DNA from: Methanomicrobiales archaeon
GTDB lineage: Archaea; Halobacteriota; Methanomicrobia; Methanomicrobiales; Methanospirillaceae
Direction: 5' to 3'
Length of the DNA stretch: 59,650 nucleotides
Assembly: GCA_025350045.1 (NCBI GenBank)
Contig: JANXYM010000007.1
Location: 1 to 59,650 of the forward strand
Of the stretch, positions 42,459 to 50,166 are shown in pieces (the stretch's first letter is position 1; each line of letters begins with the position of its first letter). The notes under the pieces were generated by a model. The model made no database searches. It was not told the DNA's origin and worked only from the letters and a program-made list of their open reading frames with translations. The translations under genes and the position numbers were made by a program.

Positions 42459-43052
42459 TCATTTCCGGATCTGGTTGATCCGTTCCAAATCTTCAATCTT
42501 GTTGATGTTGGTAAACGTGGTCAGTTCATGATCAATGGCCCGGATTTCATCGATCGGGACATAGAGGGTGTTCAACTCCCTGACCATAGAACGCAGAGAG
42601 AGGGAGGCATGGTTTTCCAGATACCCTACCAGTGCGGTTCTCCGGTAAACCGCATGCAGCGGCTCGAGCATCTCTCTGTTCCAGCGGGGAATGGCGGCAT
42701 CAAAATTATCAATCCGTCTGAAAAGATGGGCAATGACCCGGGGATCGACACAGGGCATATCACAGGCGGAAACGAAGAGTACCTCCCCGCGCGCTGCGAG
42801 GGTTCCGGCATGGAGTCCGCCTATGGGTCCTGTTCCCGTGCGGATGTCTGTTATGCACCGGATTCCCCTGATGGCATTGAAACGCCGGCATTGCTCGGGA
42901 TCCCGTGCGACAAGGATAATCTCGTCAACAACCTGCGAAAGGGATTCGATCAGCCGCTCGATGAAGGTCTTTCCCTCGTACGTGAAGAAATATTTCTCCT
43001 GTCCGTTTGCACGCCGTGCCTCTCCTCCGACAAGGATGATTGCTGATCTCAA
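42459..43052 (-). CDS. mobA: Molybdenum cofactor guanylyltransferase
   Basis: 197 residues of the MobA nucleotidyltransferase family, which joins GMP to molybdopterin for formate dehydrogenase and formylmethanofuran dehydrogenase. The N-terminal nucleotide loop is ILVGGEARRANGQEKYFF (usual LAGGxSxRMGxxK, here modified). IRTGTGPIGGLHAGTLAA and the metal Asp in FVSACDMPCVDP follow. The C-terminal part has DLERINQ, as expected. It is the last gene of a three-gene minus-strand row (helicase, ogt, mobA), 38 nt after ogt. Confidence 0.9.
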   Translation of the reverse strand: MRSAIILVGGEARRANGQEKYFFTYEGKTFIERLIESLSQVVDEIILVARDPEQCRRFNAIRGIRCITDIRTGTGPIGGLHAGTLAARGEVLFVSACDMPCVDPRVIAHLFRRIDNFDAAIPRWNREMLEPLHAVYRRTALVGYLENHASLSLRSMVRELNTLYVPIDEIRAIDHELTTFTNINKIEDLERINQIRK

Positions 43053-43090
43053 AACCGGTTCTCCCTATGAGGTAAAAAGACTCTTATTGA

Positions 43091-43555
43091 TTACATTGGC
43101 TTTTTACCCAATAGTATTTTACGCTGGCCTTTTGCTTCCATGGCAAGCAGGGCTTTCTTGATCTCAACATCGGGCGAGAATCCCCCTATGCCCTGCGCTG
43201 CTACAATCCGGTGGCAGGGAATGACCAGCGGTGTCGGGTTACGAGCCATTGCCTGTCCTACCACTCGTGGCGAAGTGCCCGCTTTTTCTGCGATCTCCCC
43301 GTACGTACTGGTAGTTCCATAGGGAACCGTCCGCACGATCCGGTAAATCCGGCTGTACATGGTGTCTTCATGGAATGCGAAGCTGTCAAGGAAAGAACAA
43401 TCAACCGGCTGTCCCCCGCAGTATTTCCTGATGAGCGGGGGGATATCCCCTTCACGTGCGGTTGCTGAAAAACGAACGCGATGCACCGCCGTATCATTCC
43501 ACCAGACATGGACATACCACAACCTGAACCGGCACGAACCGCTTATGACTTCCAT
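43091..43555 (-). CDS. ogt: Methylated-DNA-protein cysteine methyltransferase
   Basis: 154 residues. The suicide repair motif is VIPCHRIVAAQGIGGFS, whose cysteine accepts the alkyl group of O6-alkylguanine. The helix-turn-helix region VPYGTTSTYGEIAEKAGTSPRVVGQAMARNP precedes it. The N-terminal domain is short, as is usual for archaeal Ogt. Its start overlaps the end of the helicase gene by 13 nt, so the two repair genes are translationally coupled. Confidence 0.95.
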   Translation of the reverse strand: MEVISGSCRFRLWYVHVWWNDTAVHRVRFSATAREGDIPPLIRKYCGGQPVDCSFLDSFAFHEDTMYSRIYRIVRTVPYGTTSTYGEIAEKAGTSPRVVGQAMARNPTPLVIPCHRIVAAQGIGGFSPDVEIKKALLAMEAKGQRKILLGKKPM

Positions 43556-45552
43556 TTTCCGATCAGCTCACGGAATCGTGTAACATCACACTCGATCATC
43601 TCTTCTTTGATCCAGCCGGGAAGAGCCTGGCGCACTCTTCGTTCAAGGAACCGTTTCTCCCCCAGCACCAGCACGCCGTGATCTTCCGGTGTGCGGAGCA
43701 CCCTTCCCAAAGCCTGAAGGGAGCGGTTCACTGCGGGCAGGGTGTAGCAGATGAACTCCCCCTCTTCGCCAAACTTGTGCCGGAAATACTCAATCGTCAT
43801 CTTCCTGACCCGGTTGAACGGGGCGAGCGGGAGACCGATCACCATCGCACCGTTCAGCATCTCCCCCCGGTAATCAAGCCCTTCGCTCCATTTCCCGCCG
43901 CAGACCGCAAACATGACGCCGGATTCCCCCCGTGAGGGCAGCGAGAGGAATTCGGTAAGTGCAGCAGCCGCATTGGCTGCATCCCGGGGTTCGATGTAGG
44001 TCTTCCTTCCCCTCATGTGGGGTACCGTGAGGCTGGCAAAGGATTCGAGGATCTGGTAACTGGGAAAATAACAGGCCCGGTTGCCTTTGAGCGCACTGAA
44101 CGCTTTGATATAATCGCAGACCCGGCTGGTATTGTCCTTGTTCTGCCGCATGGAATAGGCAGTCGTGATATCGTTTGCACAGGCAACCAGCCGGTTCTCT
44201 TTGGGAAATGCATTGGGCAGCGAGAGGGTGGTCACCTTTGCGTCACTGAAATAGTACTTACGGAAACTGTCAACGGGTGAGAGCGTGCCGGATATAAGGA
44301 TACAGGCCGAGTGGGAACCGCAGACTTCCGAGAGCGAGGCGGCAGGATCGATGTTGCGCACCTCAAGAGTGATGCCGGCTTCGGTTTTCCGGTATACAGT
44401 CAGGTACGCAGGGTCAGTGGAGGAGTGTGAGAGCCGGACCATGAATTCTGTCAGCCGTTCGATGGCGGTCTCCCGGAATTCCCCGGCCTGCTGGTTCTTC
44501 TCCCGCATGGTTTCTGAGAGGCCCATCAGGTCATCGACGATCTCGTCCATGGATTTGTACAGGGATTCCCGGACAATCATCCGGTCAAAGATCGAAGGAT
44601 CAAACCAGTCTTCTGCCTCAACAGAGTTGGTAAGACCCCGGATGAATTCGGTGAGCCGGGGCAGCACATGCTGAACCGCTTCGGCCCCCTTGTGCCTTTT
44701 TCGCATGCCGGAGAGTTCGCGGGATGCCTGTTCGAGGTCATGCTCCTCTAAGGTCACGCTCTCGATGCCGGTGATCACATCGCCGCAGTTATGCGCCTCG
44801 TCGATGAGGAGCAGCACGTCCTGGGGTTCTACCCCGAGATTGGCATAGAGCTGCTCGCGGATGTCCCGGTCAAAGAGATGATGGTAGTTGAGGATCACGA
44901 CATCCGTGTTCCGGGCAGCCTGCATCATCAGCTCGTACGGGCAGCAGGCGCCGGAGAACTCCGAGAGTTCCCGGGGAGGCACCGGGTGCGAGATCACCCG
45001 TTCGGCCTTGGCCCGGAGTTCGGTCGAGGCGACCATCTTGACCCCCATGCTCTCAGCGGGTACGAACATCTTGCTTGCTATGTAATACGGGCAGAGGAGC
45101 GGGTGTTCCTTGTCCTGCTTACGGATCTGCTGGATGATGAACGGGTCTTTGGCCGGGACCAGCGCCCCCTTGTCCGCACGGTCCCGCATGAGGGACGAGG
45201 AGAAGGCCTTGACCCCTTCGCACTTGCGGTAGATATCCCCGTCCCCCCCGAGGGGACACATGCTCTTCTTGCCGACAAGGTACACGGTTTTTAAATGAGG
45301 CGCCTTTTTGCGCACCAGTTCGAGTTCACGGATGAAGGTGGTGAGCTGGCTGACCGTCCTTACCGCGATCACGATCTTCTTCTTGTTCCTTTCGGCCAGG
45401 AGTGATGCAACGACACTCGACTTCCCGCTGCCGGTCGGGGCATCGATCATGGCGATCCCGCCCTCCCGGGCAACCAGCGCTGCCACTTCGAGCATGTGGC
45501 GCTGGCCCGGGCGGTATTCGCTGTACGGGAAGTAGGTGTCGATGCTGTCCAT
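43543..45552 (-). CDS. XPD/Rad3-like iron-sulfur DNA helicase
   Basis: 669 residues of superfamily 2. Walker A is APTGSGKSS (39-46; motif I) and the DEAH box LLIDEAHNCGD. Four cysteines between them (SMCPLGG, RKCEG, LLCPYY, GACCPYEL) match the [4Fe-4S] domain of XPD, which splits the duplex. Motif VI region is QALGRVLRTPEDHGVLVL. XPD/DinG-type helicases unwind 5' to 3' in repair. The operon with ogt supports a DNA-repair role. The 12 residues before YRPGQ fit the Q-motif. It is full length, with no obvious defect. Confidence 0.92.
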   Translation of the reverse strand: MDSIDTYFPYSEYRPGQRHMLEVAALVAREGGIAMIDAPTGSGKSSVVASLLAERNKKKIVIAVRTVSQLTTFIRELELVRKKAPHLKTVYLVGKKSMCPLGGDGDIYRKCEGVKAFSSSLMRDRADKGALVPAKDPFIIQQIRKQDKEHPLLCPYYIASKMFVPAESMGVKMVASTELRAKAERVISHPVPPRELSEFSGACCPYELMMQAARNTDVVILNYHHLFDRDIREQLYANLGVEPQDVLLLIDEAHNCGDVITGIESVTLEEHDLEQASRELSGMRKRHKGAEAVQHVLPRLTEFIRGLTNSVEAEDWFDPSIFDRMIVRESLYKSMDEIVDDLMGLSETMREKNQQAGEFRETAIERLTEFMVRLSHSSTDPAYLTVYRKTEAGITLEVRNIDPAASLSEVCGSHSACILISGTLSPVDSFRKYYFSDAKVTTLSLPNAFPKENRLVACANDITTAYSMRQNKDNTSRVCDYIKAFSALKGNRACYFPSYQILESFASLTVPHMRGRKTYIEPRDAANAAAALTEFLSLPSRGESGVMFAVCGGKWSEGLDYRGEMLNGAMVIGLPLAPFNRVRKMTIEYFRHKFGEEGEFICYTLPAVNRSLQALGRVLRTPEDHGVLVLGEKRFLERRVRQALPGWIKEEMIECDVTRFRELIGKWKS

Positions 45553-45565
45553 TGGTACACCTATT

Positions 45566-45610
45566 GGCGCTGGTGGGTTTTATGGGTGTGGGGATGCGGG
45601 GTGAAGGTGA
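45566..45610 (+). repeat. Direct repeat R1, left of the membrane-protein gene
   Basis: GGCGCTGGTG followed by TTATGGGTGTGGGGATGCGG and GTGAAGGTGA. It matches R2 (46629-46668) apart from short length differences and few substitutions. The pair brackets the AT-rich gene at 45666-46547. Confidence 0.5.
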
Positions 45611-45665
45611 TGGGGGAGCAAATCATGTGCTTTAAATAAAAATCGGATGAATTCATTAATATTGT

Positions 45666-46547
45666 ATGTTTGAATTCATCATCGTGCTGTCCATTATTAT
45701 TGCAGCAGCCATCGTTTTTTTGTCATACATAATCGATATTTTCCAAAATCTGAAATTCCGGAACCATTTGATCCTGGTGTGTGGAATTCTCTATGTTTTG
45801 ATAATGTTGGTTATAAATCCTGATCAGGTAACCCAGCACGACCTTTATGGTCTGAAAGCATTCAGCCAACTGATCCTATTTCCCCTTTTTGTCATTGTAC
45901 CGCTCTTATACATTGAACAATGGACGGGCACCGTTTTTAGTAAATTTTCCGTTTTTTTCGGTGCTGCTATGATTGTGAATTATTATTATGCGTTTCTAAT
46001 CTATGGCAATTATTATTTCGACCAGTTCTGGCAGGTTGATGGACTAGTCTGGACAGCGGGAACATTAGTACCGGCTTTTCTTGTTTTCTTTGGAATTTAC
46101 CTTTGTCAGAAATTTCTTTCCAGCACATATGAAGCGAAAACATCCCAATCCGTGCCCGGAAAGGAAACAAACTCACCCTTTTTAGGAATTGTCCTTATTG
46201 CAGGTCTTCTGGCTTTCTGTTTTCCCTCGTTTTTAATTGCGTCTCTTGGGGATTTCCAATCCTGCGGCGGTTTCGAAGTCTATCCGATCGATCAGTCCCA
46301 GATATCAAATAGTACTGTTATTCACCTGACTGAAAATGATTTCCGGAATTTTTCCCGGATGGCCTCCCTCATCAGGGACGGTAAAATCATTTCAGGAGGT
46401 TGCATGAGTTCCAAGTATGATCCAAATACCTGTATTGGGAAAAATTCATTCAGATGTAATGAAGGACAGCAATTTGCTCAGTACAAAGAGAAGTACCTCG
46501 AATTCAATGGAAGGTACTACATCATTGTGCAATCATATGTTGTGTAG
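45666..46547 (+). CDS. Polytopic membrane protein of unknown function
   Basis: 293 residues, not recognised. Five or six hydrophobic helices fill the first ~200 residues (e.g. FIIVLSIIIAAAIVFLSYII, HLILVCGILYVLIMLVI, VWTAGTLVPAFLVFFGIYL, FLGIVLIAGLLAFCFPSFL). A polar C-terminal domain of about 85 residues with four cysteines (SCGGF, GGCMS, NTCIG, FRCNEG) follows; two disulfides are possible if it faces outside. Base composition is clearly more AT-rich than the genes around it. Flanking direct repeats R1/R2 and the following toxin-antitoxin remnants suggest acquired DNA. It is a single gene with a hairpin terminator. Confidence 0.75.
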   Translation: MFEFIIVLSIIIAAAIVFLSYIIDIFQNLKFRNHLILVCGILYVLIMLVINPDQVTQHDLYGLKAFSQLILFPLFVIVPLLYIEQWTGTVFSKFSVFFGAAMIVNYYYAFLIYGNYYFDQFWQVDGLVWTAGTLVPAFLVFFGIYLCQKFLSSTYEAKTSQSVPGKETNSPFLGIVLIAGLLAFCFPSFLIASLGDFQSCGGFEVYPIDQSQISNSTVIHLTENDFRNFSRMASLIRDGKIISGGCMSSKYDPNTCIGKNSFRCNEGQQFAQYKEKYLEFNGRYYIIVQSYVV

Positions 46548-46580
46548 GGCATCCTTTATTGTGAGCAATTTTCATGAACA

Positions 46581-46603
46581 GGGGGGACAGTGCCTGTCCC
46601 CCC
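46581..46603 (+). terminator. Perfect GC hairpin after the membrane-protein gene
   Basis: GGGGGGACAG (46581-46590) and CTGTCCCCCC (46594-46603) form a 10-bp perfect stem with a 3-nt loop, 33 nt after the stop codon. It lacks a T tract, so it may act as an mRNA end stabiliser rather than a terminator. Confidence 0.5.
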
Positions 46604-46628
46604 ATAGCCCCCCTCCGCTTTGGGGCTG

Positions 46629-46668
46629 GGCGCTGGTGTTATGGTGTGGGGGTGCGGGGCGAAGGTGA
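46629..46668 (+). repeat. Direct repeat R2, right of the membrane-protein gene
   Basis: GGCGCTGGTG, TTATGGTGTGGGGGTGCGG and GGCGAAGGTGA match R1. A weaker third relative (GTATGTGGGGGTATGGGGG) lies at about 47050-47068. Confidence 0.5.
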
Positions 46669-46713
46669 GTAGTGCCGAAAAAAGTATTACTGTGTATACA
46701 CAAGGATGCTTTC

Positions 46714-46893
46714 ATGGTAACCAAGACCATCAACATCAGGGAATCCGCGTATCACGCGCTCAAGGCACAGAAACGTACCGGGGAGAGTTTTTCCGATGTT
46801 ATTCTCCGTGTTGCCGGTAGTCAGGAAAAAAGCGTCTGCGATTTTTTGCAGACAATCGATCCCGCGATTCGCAGTGAGATTACAAATCGGTAA
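46714..46893 (+). CDS. vapB: VapB-type antitoxin
   Basis: 59 residues: MVTKTINIRESAYHALKAQK then GESFSDVILRV, the pattern of archaeal DUF217/VapB antitoxins (an N-terminal DNA-binding strand and helix, then a toxin-binding tail). ATG 46714 matches the conserved N-terminus; a longer in-frame start at 46672 adds unconserved residues. It would normally neutralise a VapC PIN-domain RNase encoded just downstream, but only a fragment of that gene remains. Confidence 0.7.
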   Translation: MVTKTINIRESAYHALKAQKRTGESFSDVILRVAGSQEKSVCDFLQTIDPAIRSEITNR

Positions 46894-46942
46894 AAATGGC
46901 AAAATCCGAGCTCGATCGCGTCAAGCCCCGGAAGGTATCCCT

Positions 46943-47026
46943 TTGGCCATAGTGGATACCTGTTTCCTCATTGATCTCAGGCACGGCGGGACAGGGAGTT
47001 TTCAGCATTTTCTAGTCACTGAACCG
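46943..47026 (+). pseudogene. VapC PIN-domain toxin, 5' fragment
   Basis: From TTG 46943 the frame reads LAIVDTCFLIDLRHGG, the first strand and catalytic Asp of a PIN domain. About 15 codons on, the match is lost at a GC-rich hairpin. A full VapC is about 130 residues, so at least 85 percent is missing and the remaining acidic active-site residues are absent. It is a non-functional remnant 49 nt after vapB. Confidence 0.55.
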
Positions 47027-47081
47027 CCGCGGGGGCGGCGGGGTTTATCGTATGTGGGGGTATGGGGGTTTCAACCCCCAT
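47024..47081. other. Two adjacent perfect hairpins
   Basis: CCGCCGC-GGGG-GCGGCGG (47024-47041) and ATGGGGGTT-TC-AACCCCCAT (47062-47081). They lie at the break point of the VapC fragment and 20 nt before element E7. They may be termini of a decayed insertion or a structured RNA end. Confidence 0.4.
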
Positions 47082-47100
47082 CATCTTCTATGAACGACAC

Positions 47101-47330
47101 GATTTTCATGGGAAACCTTTAAGTGAAATACGCAGTCACTCCCGGGTGCTCTTTGTACTTCATCCATTACACCCACGCCGCTCGTGCCTTCCCCAATATT
47201 GCGATAGGTTATAGGTTGCTGATGAAAAACCGTAGGTCAAGTGGATGCTCCCTTGGGCTGCCTCCCCCTCTGGGGGAGAGAGGGGGTCACCCTCATAGTA
47301 TATATGCGGTAAAAAGAGGTATCATCTGTC
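47101..47330 (-). mobile_element. MITE-like element E7, reverse orientation
   Basis: Colinear with the reverse complement of E1: GAAACCTTTAAGTGAAATACG, GGGTGCTCTTTG, CCCCAATATTGCGATAGG, GATGAAAAACCG, CTCCCCCTCTGGGGGAG and GGTAAAAAGAGG. Both outer ends are eroded, so limits are approximate. The end lies 3 nt from the stop codon of the gene at 47333, the same placement as E6. Confidence 0.55.
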
Positions 47331-47332
47331 CC

Positions 47333-48250
47333 CTATTCCCCTTCCGGGTCCTCGTACGATACCGAGAGCCGCACGGGTGTGTCAGAAAAGACGATGCTCC
47401 GGTCCCCGTCAAAGGTGCCGAATACAAAAACCTCCCGGTTGAGCGGGATGAATGTCTCGATAACGAGGATCTCCTCCTTTTCCGGAAGTTCAATCCCCCG
47501 TTTTGCAATCAGGTCGAGCACCCCCTGGGGGAGGTTGAACCCGGATACGAAGTGATGGACCCGGGAATCGATCCGGCTCGTGGCCGTGACAACCGAGAAG
47601 CTCGTGCGCTGCGTTGTTGTCTTCTTGTTCCAGGAACCCGAGAACCGCTTCGATCGCTCGGTCACGAGGGGTGCGTCGAACCCGCACAGCATCTTTAACG
47701 CCTGCTGGGCAACCGTGAAGCTCATGGCGTCCTGGAAGAAGCCTTCGGGGAGGCCGGTTTTTTTGAACTGGCCCCCGACAAAACCGGAGGCGAGGTCTGC
47801 TCCTGTTTTAAAATATGCAAGCACACCCGATGGCCGCACGAAGTAAAAGGTTCCCCCGGATGCGATCGTAAAATCGCCGCTGGTCTCGAAGAACGAGAAT
47901 CCCTCCACGGAATCGATCCGGGTCCCGCCCGTTCCCAGCGGGATCCCGTTGATCCGGATCCCGGTACTGGTATGGGTATCGGTTATGGCCGACTCTTTGC
48001 TTAAGACAAACATGCTGTAGAATGCAACGTGCTCTCCCGTGGTGGGGAGGAGGAGATCCGGTGCAGCGGCCGGCCCCTGCACAAGGACCGGGGCATCTTT
48101 TGCGATCTTCGGGGACGCTTTGAACGCCTTTATCATCTGCTTCCGTTTGTCCGTGATTCGGCGGTTATTCAGGTACGCATAAGCAGCTACACCCGCGAAG
48201 AGAAGGAGGATGAAGCCGAAGATATACAGGCCGGAGATATCGGATGCCAT
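47333..48250 (-). CDS. Membrane-anchored protein of unknown function, possibly GIDE-like
   Basis: 305 residues. An N-terminal membrane helix (IFGFILLLFAGVAAYAYL) and basic stop-transfer stretch (NNRRITDKRKQ) come first. A cytoplasmic beta-rich region follows: PVLVQGPAAAPDLLLPTTGEHVAFYSMFVL early, and EEILVIETFIPLNREVFVFGTF near the end. The pattern of an early V-x-G-x-A strand, an all-beta middle and a late E-x-x-x-V-x-G-x-F strand recalls the GIDE/BAM module of archaeal and mitochondrial membrane proteins. I hold that only as a possibility. It stands alone, and its 3' end abuts element E7. Confidence 0.7.
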   Translation of the reverse strand: MASDISGLYIFGFILLLFAGVAAYAYLNNRRITDKRKQMIKAFKASPKIAKDAPVLVQGPAAAPDLLLPTTGEHVAFYSMFVLSKESAITDTHTSTGIRINGIPLGTGGTRIDSVEGFSFFETSGDFTIASGGTFYFVRPSGVLAYFKTGADLASGFVGGQFKKTGLPEGFFQDAMSFTVAQQALKMLCGFDAPLVTERSKRFSGSWNKKTTTQRTSFSVVTATSRIDSRVHHFVSGFNLPQGVLDLIAKRGIELPEKEEILVIETFIPLNREVFVFGTFDGDRSIVFSDTPVRLSVSYEDPEGE

Positions 48251-48287
48251 GGAGAAAATGTTATTGTAATGCTATATATCTGTATGA

Positions 48288-48485
48288 GAATGGTTCCTGG
48301 CAGAAGATCCCTATCCCGGTAAAGGAGGCGATAAAGAATGTCTTATCTTACGGGATGACGTTAAGATTTATCATCTTCACATTGGCAAAAATTTTACGGT
48401 GTTTTACAAGATCCAAAAAAATACAGTCTTCATTACTGAGATTTTAACCATCGAACAGGCGCATAAAAAATATAACCGGTTATAA
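48288..48485 (+). pseudogene. RelE/ParE-like toxin, 5'-truncated
   Basis: A 65-codon open stretch with no start codon reads EWFLAEDPYPGKGGDKECL, then DDVKIYHLHIGKNFTVFYKI, then VFITEILTIEQAHKKYNRL before TAA. This is the C-terminal two thirds of an archaeal RelE-type RNase (NPYPG...DxxYRLHIG...VFYxI...ILxxxxAHKxY). The N-terminal helices and start are absent; a stop codon sits at 48285-48287. No antitoxin gene is seen next to it. With the rest of 48251-48641 it shows this gap to be decayed accessory DNA. Confidence 0.6.
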
Positions 48486-48612
48486 TTTCGTTCCCGTTTT
48501 TGCATCATGTCCCCTGAGAAATTCGCGGAGAATCTATCCAGGAGAAAAGAAATTGAAATAAATCATTGAAATCTCTCACATTTTCCGGAAATGTTCCATC
48601 GCCCCCCAACCA

Positions 48613-48620
48613 CTATATCC
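48613..48620 (+). promoter_or_regulatory. TATA box of purB
   Basis: CTATATCC at 48613-48620 lies 22-29 nt before the purB ATG (48642). With no ribosome binding site between, this fits a leaderless mRNA. Confidence 0.45.
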
Positions 48621-48641
48621 CGGCAAAACCCATTTCTACCC

Positions 48642-49982
48642 ATGGCAGTCCACCCCATCGAGGAGCGCTACGGCACAAAGGAGATGCGTGCCGTCTGGAG
48701 TGAGAAGAACCGCTTTTCCTGCGTAGTAACGGCCGAAGTTGCTTTGGCACGAGCCGAGGCGCACCACGGCATGATCCCTGCAGCAGCGGCAGTCGAGATC
48801 AGCGAGAAGGCCCACACTGCCTCGCTCGAACGGGCAAAAGCAATCGAGATCGAGATCAGCCACGACATGATGGCGATCGTAAAAGCGCTCTCGGAAGTTA
48901 CCGGTGAGTCCGGGCGCTGGGTGCACTACGGGGCAACGAGCAATGACATCCTTGACACCGCAACCGGGCTCCAGCTCGGCCAGACACTTGACCTGCTCGA
49001 CCAGAAACTGCGCCTGCTGTTAGGCGTGCTCCTCAGGCGATCGGCCGAGACTAAGTCTCTGGTCTGCATCGGGCGGACCCACGGGCAGCATGGCGTACCG
49101 ACAACCTACGGTCTCCGGTTTGCCATCTGGGCCAGCGAAGTCGGGCGGCACATCGAGCGTCTTGAGCAGATGCGCCCCCGGGTCGTGGTCGGGCAGATGA
49201 CCGGTGCGGTTGGCACGCAGGCAGCGCTCGGGCCAAAGGGGATGGAAGTCCAGGCAACGATGATGGAGTACCTTGGTATGAGTTCGGTGGATGTCTCAAA
49301 CCAGGTGATCTCCCGTGACCGGTATGCGGAATTCTTCATGTTCTGCGCAGGTGTTGCCACCACGCTCGACAAGATCGGCATCGAAATCCGCTCGCTCCAG
49401 CGGACCGAGATTGGCGAGGTTGAGGAAGCCTTTGGTGCAAACCAGGTGGGCTCTTCCACAATGCCGCATAAGCGCAATCCCATCAAATCCGAGCAGGTCT
49501 GCGGTCTCGCCCGGATCATCCGGTCTGCAGTGGAACCTGCGCTCCAGAACAACACCCTCTGGGACGAGCGGGATCTCACCAACTCGTCCTGCGAGCGGGT
49601 ATTGTTCCCCGAGACCTCGATTCTCACCGATCACTGCCTGAGAGTCATGACGATTGTTCTTGAGGGTCTCGTGATCAACCGGGCGGGAATCCGGCGAAAC
49701 CTCGCGTTCCTCCACGGGATCAACATGGCCGAGTCAGTCATGATCGAGCTGACGAAAAAGGGCATGAACCGGCAGGATTCCCACGAAAGAGTCCGGATGG
49801 CGAGCATGCAGGCACTGGCTGAAAACCGGTCGCTTGCCGACGTGCTGGGAGCCGATCCTGAAATTGTCCGGTACTGTTCGAAAAGCGATATCGCTGCCCT
49901 CCTCAACCCGGACACGTACATTGGCACCTCGGTCCTGCAGGTGGAGCGTGTGGGTAACAAACTCTCCCCCCTCTGTTTGTGA
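48642..49982 (+). CDS. purB: Adenylosuccinate lyase
   Basis: Cleaves SAICAR and adenylosuccinate to fumarate plus AICAR or AMP in purine synthesis. 446 residues of the fumarase/aspartase superfamily: HPIEERYGTKEMRAVWSEKNR at the start, HYGATSNDILDTA, the catalytic-base region RTHGQHGVPTTYG, and the signature loop GSSTMPHKRNPIKSE. All fumarase-family blocks are present. The start at 48642 gives the conserved N-terminus; an in-frame ATG at 48591 lies upstream of the TATA box. It stands alone. Confidence 0.96.
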   Translation: MAVHPIEERYGTKEMRAVWSEKNRFSCVVTAEVALARAEAHHGMIPAAAAVEISEKAHTASLERAKAIEIEISHDMMAIVKALSEVTGESGRWVHYGATSNDILDTATGLQLGQTLDLLDQKLRLLLGVLLRRSAETKSLVCIGRTHGQHGVPTTYGLRFAIWASEVGRHIERLEQMRPRVVVGQMTGAVGTQAALGPKGMEVQATMMEYLGMSSVDVSNQVISRDRYAEFFMFCAGVATTLDKIGIEIRSLQRTEIGEVEEAFGANQVGSSTMPHKRNPIKSEQVCGLARIIRSAVEPALQNNTLWDERDLTNSSCERVLFPETSILTDHCLRVMTIVLEGLVINRAGIRRNLAFLHGINMAESVMIELTKKGMNRQDSHERVRMASMQALAENRSLADVLGADPEIVRYCSKSDIAALLNPDTYIGTSVLQVERVGNKLSPLCL

Positions 49983-50166
49983 ATGCACGACCGTGCAGGC
50001 ATCCCCTCTCCCTGTTTTTAACGTGGGCGAAAGCATTGCCCGATAACCCGGTAACGGGATATTGCATCCCGGCCGGCACCGGCATGGTATCGTACAATTC
50101 TGAAAAGAAAAGTATCCCTAAACATAGTACCTTTATCACCTTATACAATCAACATCGAAAACATCC

